Of a stretch of 9,108 nucleotides of DNA, positions 6,575-9,108 are shown piece by piece. The stretch's first letter is position 1. Each line of letters begins with the position of its first letter. The position numbers were made by a program, and so were the translations under genes. Origin of the DNA: Bacteroidales bacterium (GTDB lineage Bacteria; Bacteroidota; Bacteroidia; Bacteroidales; P3); NCBI GenBank assembly GCA_012837565.1, contig DUQY01000013.1, forward strand, positions 1-9,108, in the 5' to 3' direction. The notes beneath the pieces are model-generated. The model saw only the letters and a list, made by a program, of their open reading frames with translations. It was not told the origin of the DNA and ran no database searches.

Positions 6575-9108
6575 TTATCTTAAAACTTCTACGGAGCTAG
6601 TCACATCAATAGTTTTGTCGTGTCTTGTTCCCTTAAACCTATAGAAATAAGTACCACTAGGAGATTTTGTTAATGCAGGATCCCAAAAGTCTATCTTACT
6701 TTTAATATTAGTTTTTCGATAAATAATTTTGCCTTGGCGATTAAAAATAACAAGTTCATTTTCAGGGAAAGCATCTTGCTCAACTAAATTGTTTAAAGTA
6801 AATACATCATTAACCCCATCCCCATTAGGAGTAACGACATTAGGGAATAAAACATTATCAACCTGTAAGTCAAGATAAATTATACTATCACAACCCAAAT
6901 AAGTCTTTAACTCTCTCGTGTATACCCCAGTTTCCTTTTCGTTAAACCCATGTTGATTATAAACGTTTCCCTTATAAATATCCGCCTTAATGGTATCGTG
7001 ATAAACGGGATTAACTTGTAAATGTAACACTAAAATACTATCACATCCAAAAGTAGTTTGAAGGTTTTGAATATAAGTACCAGTAGAATCTGCATCAAAT
7101 CCATATTCATAAATATCACCTTGACAAATTGTATCAATTATTGTATCAAAATATGGATTATGCACTAATAACGAAAGATTAACTATACTATCACAACCAT
7201 ATTGAGAAAGGAATGGATGAGTATAAAATCCTTCTTGAGTTTCATTAAATCCAAAATCATTATATGCTTCCCCTAAACAAATATTAGCAAGTATTGTATC
7301 ATTATATTTATGACCAACAATAAGATTTAGATTAACTATACTATCGCAACCCTTATATGTAACTAAATTCTGTGTATAAATACCAGTAATATTTTCATAG
7401 AATCCGTTATCTGTATAAGTTTCTCCTTCACAAATAATAGCATTAATAGTATCATTATAAGTTGGATTAACAGAAAGATTAAGGTTAACTATACTATCAC
7501 ATCCTTTTGTTGTTTGAAGAGATAGGGTGTAAAGTCCAGTTATAGAATCATTAAAACCATTTGAATCATATACAGAGCCATTACAAATCTCAGCATAAAT
7601 TGTATCATTATAGGTCGGATTAAGTGTTAAATCCAAATAAACAATACTATCACAGTTAAATTGCGAAAATAGTTTTAATTCATGTATTCCAGCAACATTT
7701 GTATTAAATCCATTATTAATATAAGTATCATTATCACAAATCTCAGCTGAGATATATGTTGTGTCTCTCGGGTTAACAATAATATTAATTGAATCGACAT
7801 TATAACACCCTAAACTATCAATAAGTTCTAATGAATATATAGTATCAACCAAAGGAACAAACGAAATTGAGGTTGTGGTATCTTGATTACTCCAAAAAAA
7901 CTTACCACCATGATTAGCAAACAAAAATGCAGTATCATTTTTACACACTACACTATCTCCAAAAATATTTAAATTAGGATAAGGTCTTTCAAGTTTAATA
8001 ATTGTATCTAATATATCAACACATTGGTCATTAGCAATACCCGAAATCAATCTTACTTTTATTTCAGAAGTATCTGAAAAAGTTTTTACAGCATTTAGAG
8101 TTGTTATAGTGTCTCCATCAGGAAACACCCATTTGGTAGTTTCACATCTCTCTCCCGTTCCAGCAGGAGTAATCCCATCAGCAGAGATTGTACTTAAGTT
8201 TGTAAAATCAATAGTAAAACTACAAGGTTGCCATGTGTATGAATAATCTAATTGAGATAAAGGATAACGATATCCGCCATAGGCAGTATAAAGAAATGTA
8301 CAAGAAGGGTTTTCTGTTGAAGAAACTAAACAATGATAATTTATAGTACTATCAACTACTGCATCAAGTCTTCTTTCAGTTGAAAGAGTTACAGATGGAT
8401 TTGCAGAAGAATACCAATTATAATTAAATCCAATGGGAGCAATAAATATATTGGAGTCAACATAACCACATGTACTTGAAATAAGATTTTTTGAACCACA
8501 TTTTAAGTGATAATATGCGTATCCATAATGTCCACCCTCATCGCAATCTCTTGTAGTAAGTCTAACTAAAATTCTTTGACCATGATATGGAGTAATATCA
8601 AAACCTACCAAAGTCCAATCCTTCCAAATAACTGTTGAATTAGGTACGGTATTCCAACCCAAACTATCACTTGCGTAGAAATCAGCATAACCACAAACAG
8701 GATCTATTAATGTATCATTAGCATTAAGAATTTCAAGAGTAAAACGAGGCTGATTAGTCATAGTATGCCCAGGATTTTCCATTACAACAGCATACCTCAG
8801 ATACATTAAATCAAAAATATTTGTATCTACATCATAGGCATAAGTAAAACTTTCTCCTTCACCACCAGGCAACCAATTCCCCAACCTTACTGAAGCCTCT
8901 TCACCAGGAGGAACAGTATGCAAAAGACTATCAGTCCTCGGATCAACCTCTGAAGTATCATAATGAACAGTATGACGACTCCTTACATCCCAATATCCAT
9001 AATCAATTAAACCAAAATTTTGATTTGGATTAGAATAAGAACCTGTGTAAGGTGCAAAATTAGTATCCCTTAAATTGGTAAATGAAAAACAATTATCTAA
9101 ACCTCTTA
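6575..9108 (-). CDS. Secreted multidomain surface protein with PKD/Ig-like domains, tandem repeats and T9SS type B sorting domain (N-terminus outside window)
   Basis: The frame is open from the right edge (first full codon 9106-9104) to the TAA at 6575-6577, giving 843 visible residues; the start and signal peptide lie outside. A TTG at 8923 is internal: the 61 residues before it (CFSFTNLRDTNFAPYTGSYS onward) are clearly coding. The visible order is: a beta-rich N-terminal domain (about 1-211) with VPPGEEASVRLGNW, IWKDWTLVGFDI and CDEGGHYGYAYYHLKCGSK, seen in many Bacteroidota surface proteins; an Ig-like segment with NWYSSANPSVTLS (about 228-276); a PKD-like domain with WVFPDGD (about 297-373); another Ig-like domain (about 374-446); six tandem repeats (446-750); and a gliding-motility-type C-terminal domain (754-843). 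The last directs outer-membrane export through the type IX system. Many cysteines fit an extracellular location. The likely role is adhesion or matrix; the ligand is unknown and no catalytic domain is visible. Confidence 0.9.
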   Translation of the reverse strand, partial: RGLDNCFSFTNLRDTNFAPYTGSYSNPNQNFGLIDYGYWDVRSRHTVHYDTSEVDPRTDSLLHTVPPGEEASVRLGNWLPGGEGESFTYAYDVDTNIFDLMYLRYAVVMENPGHTMTNQPRFTLEILNANDTLIDPVCGYADFYASDSLGWNTVPNSTVIWKDWTLVGFDITPYHGQRILVRLTTRDCDEGGHYGYAYYHLKCGSKNLISSTCGYVDSNIFIAPIGFNYNWYSSANPSVTLSTERRLDAVVDSTINYHCLVSSTENPSCTFLYTAYGGYRYPLSQLDYSYTWQPCSFTIDFTNLSTISADGITPAGTGERCETTKWVFPDGDTITTLNAVKTFSDTSEIKVRLISGIANDQCVDILDTIIKLERPYPNLNIFGDSVVCKNDTAFLFANHGGKFFWSNQDTTTSISFVPLVDTIYSLELIDSLGCYNVDSINIIVNPRDTTYISAEICDNDTYINNGFNTNVAGIHELKLFSQFNCDSIVYLDLTLNPTYNDTIYAEICNGSVYDSNGFNDSITGLYTLSLQTTKGCDSIVNLNLSVNPTYNDTINAIICEGETYTDNGFYENITGIYTQNLVTYKGCDSIVNLNLIVGHKYNDTILANICLGEAYNDFGFNETQEGFYTHPFLSQYGCDSIVNLSLLVHNPYFDTIIDTICQGDIYEYGFDADSTGTYIQNLQTTFGCDSILVLHLQVNPVYHDTIKADIYKGNVYNQHGFNEKETGVYTRELKTYLGCDSIIYLDLQVDNVLFPNVVTPNGDGVNDVFTLNNLVEQDAFPENELVIFNRQGKIIYRKTNIKSKIDFWDPALTKSPSGTYFYRFKGTRHDKTIDVTSSVEVLR
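6578..6847 (-). other. T9SS type B C-terminal sorting domain (CHU_C / gliding_CTERM type)
   Basis: The last 90 codons of the surface protein encode FPNVVTPNGDGVNDVF, then a hydrophobic strand with IFNRQGKIIYRK, a WDP turn, and SPSGTYFYRFKG, ending in VEVLR. This is the classic conserved order of the gliding-motility-associated C-terminal domain (PNGDGxND, IFNRxG, W.G/D, PxGTYFY). It acts as the secretion and surface-attachment signal recognised by the type IX machinery. Confidence 0.92.
6857..7771 (-). repeat. Six tandem 51-residue (153-bp) repeats in the surface protein
   Basis: In protein order the units lie at 7619-7771, 7466-7618, 7313-7465, 7160-7312, 7010-7159 and 6857-7009. Five are exactly 153 bp and the fifth is 150 bp. 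The consensus runs Y-x-D-T-I-x-A-x-I-C-x-G-x-x-Y-x-x-x-G-F, then T/E-G-x-Y-x-x-x-L, then GCDSIV-x-L-x-L-x-V-x-P. Each unit has two cysteines (in IC and in CDSI), probably one disulfide per beta-sandwich; the sixth unit lacks the first (ADIYKG). The CDSI codons recur on the plus strand at 6884, 7037, 7187, 7340, 7493 and 7646, confirming the periodicity. Similar units are familiar in Bacteroidota T9SS cargo, but I cannot name the domain family. Confidence 0.93.

Noticed and set aside
1..9108. Possible defence island, mobile element or biosynthetic cluster
   Set aside because: All genes belong to housekeeping, transport or surface-protein families; there is no transposase, integrase, nuclease, toxin-antitoxin pair, direct-repeat array or terminal inverted repeat.

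Overview
This looks like ordinary chromosome from an AT-rich member of Bacteroidota (Bacteroidales-like). Three things point there: a cell-surface protein ending in a type IX secretion (gliding-motility-type) C-terminal domain, promoter -7 boxes of the Bacteroidota form TAnnTTTG with no Shine-Dalgarno sequences, and a leucyl-tRNA synthetase with a large insertion before its KMSKS loop of the kind I associate with this phylum.

Layout, left to right. (1) The 3' end of a plus-strand glucose-6-phosphate isomerase gene (pgi), cut by the window edge, followed by a strong hairpin/T-tract terminator. (2) A plus-strand class-3-like aldehyde dehydrogenase (581-1963). (3) A compact convergent junction around 1931-2043, where each gene's terminator hairpin lies partly inside the 3' coding end of the opposing gene. 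(4) A minus-strand membrane methyltransferase of the isoprenylcysteine carboxyl methyltransferase (ICMT)/phospholipid methyltransferase type. (5) A minus-strand EamA/DMT-family transporter. (6) Minus-strand leuS, whose own -7 box lies just upstream. (7) A long minus-strand gene, cut by the right edge, for a secreted multidomain protein: N-terminal beta-rich domain, Ig/PKD-like domains, six tandem 51-residue repeats and a type B T9SS sorting domain.

The minus-strand block (surface protein, leuS, transporter, methyltransferase) is co-oriented with short gaps (75, 16 and 40 bp to the preferred starts). -7 boxes before leuS and before the methyltransferase suggest separate transcription starts rather than one dedicated operon. 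I see no shared pathway among these genes. No stretch above 300 bp lacks a gene, and I found no tRNA, rRNA, CRISPR array, insertion sequence or phage gene.

I do not see convincing evidence for an undescribed multi-gene system. The points most worth a second look are the reciprocal overlapping terminators, the near-duplicate hairpins downstream of pgi and the aldehyde dehydrogenase gene, and the highly regular cysteine-paired repeat array of the surface protein.
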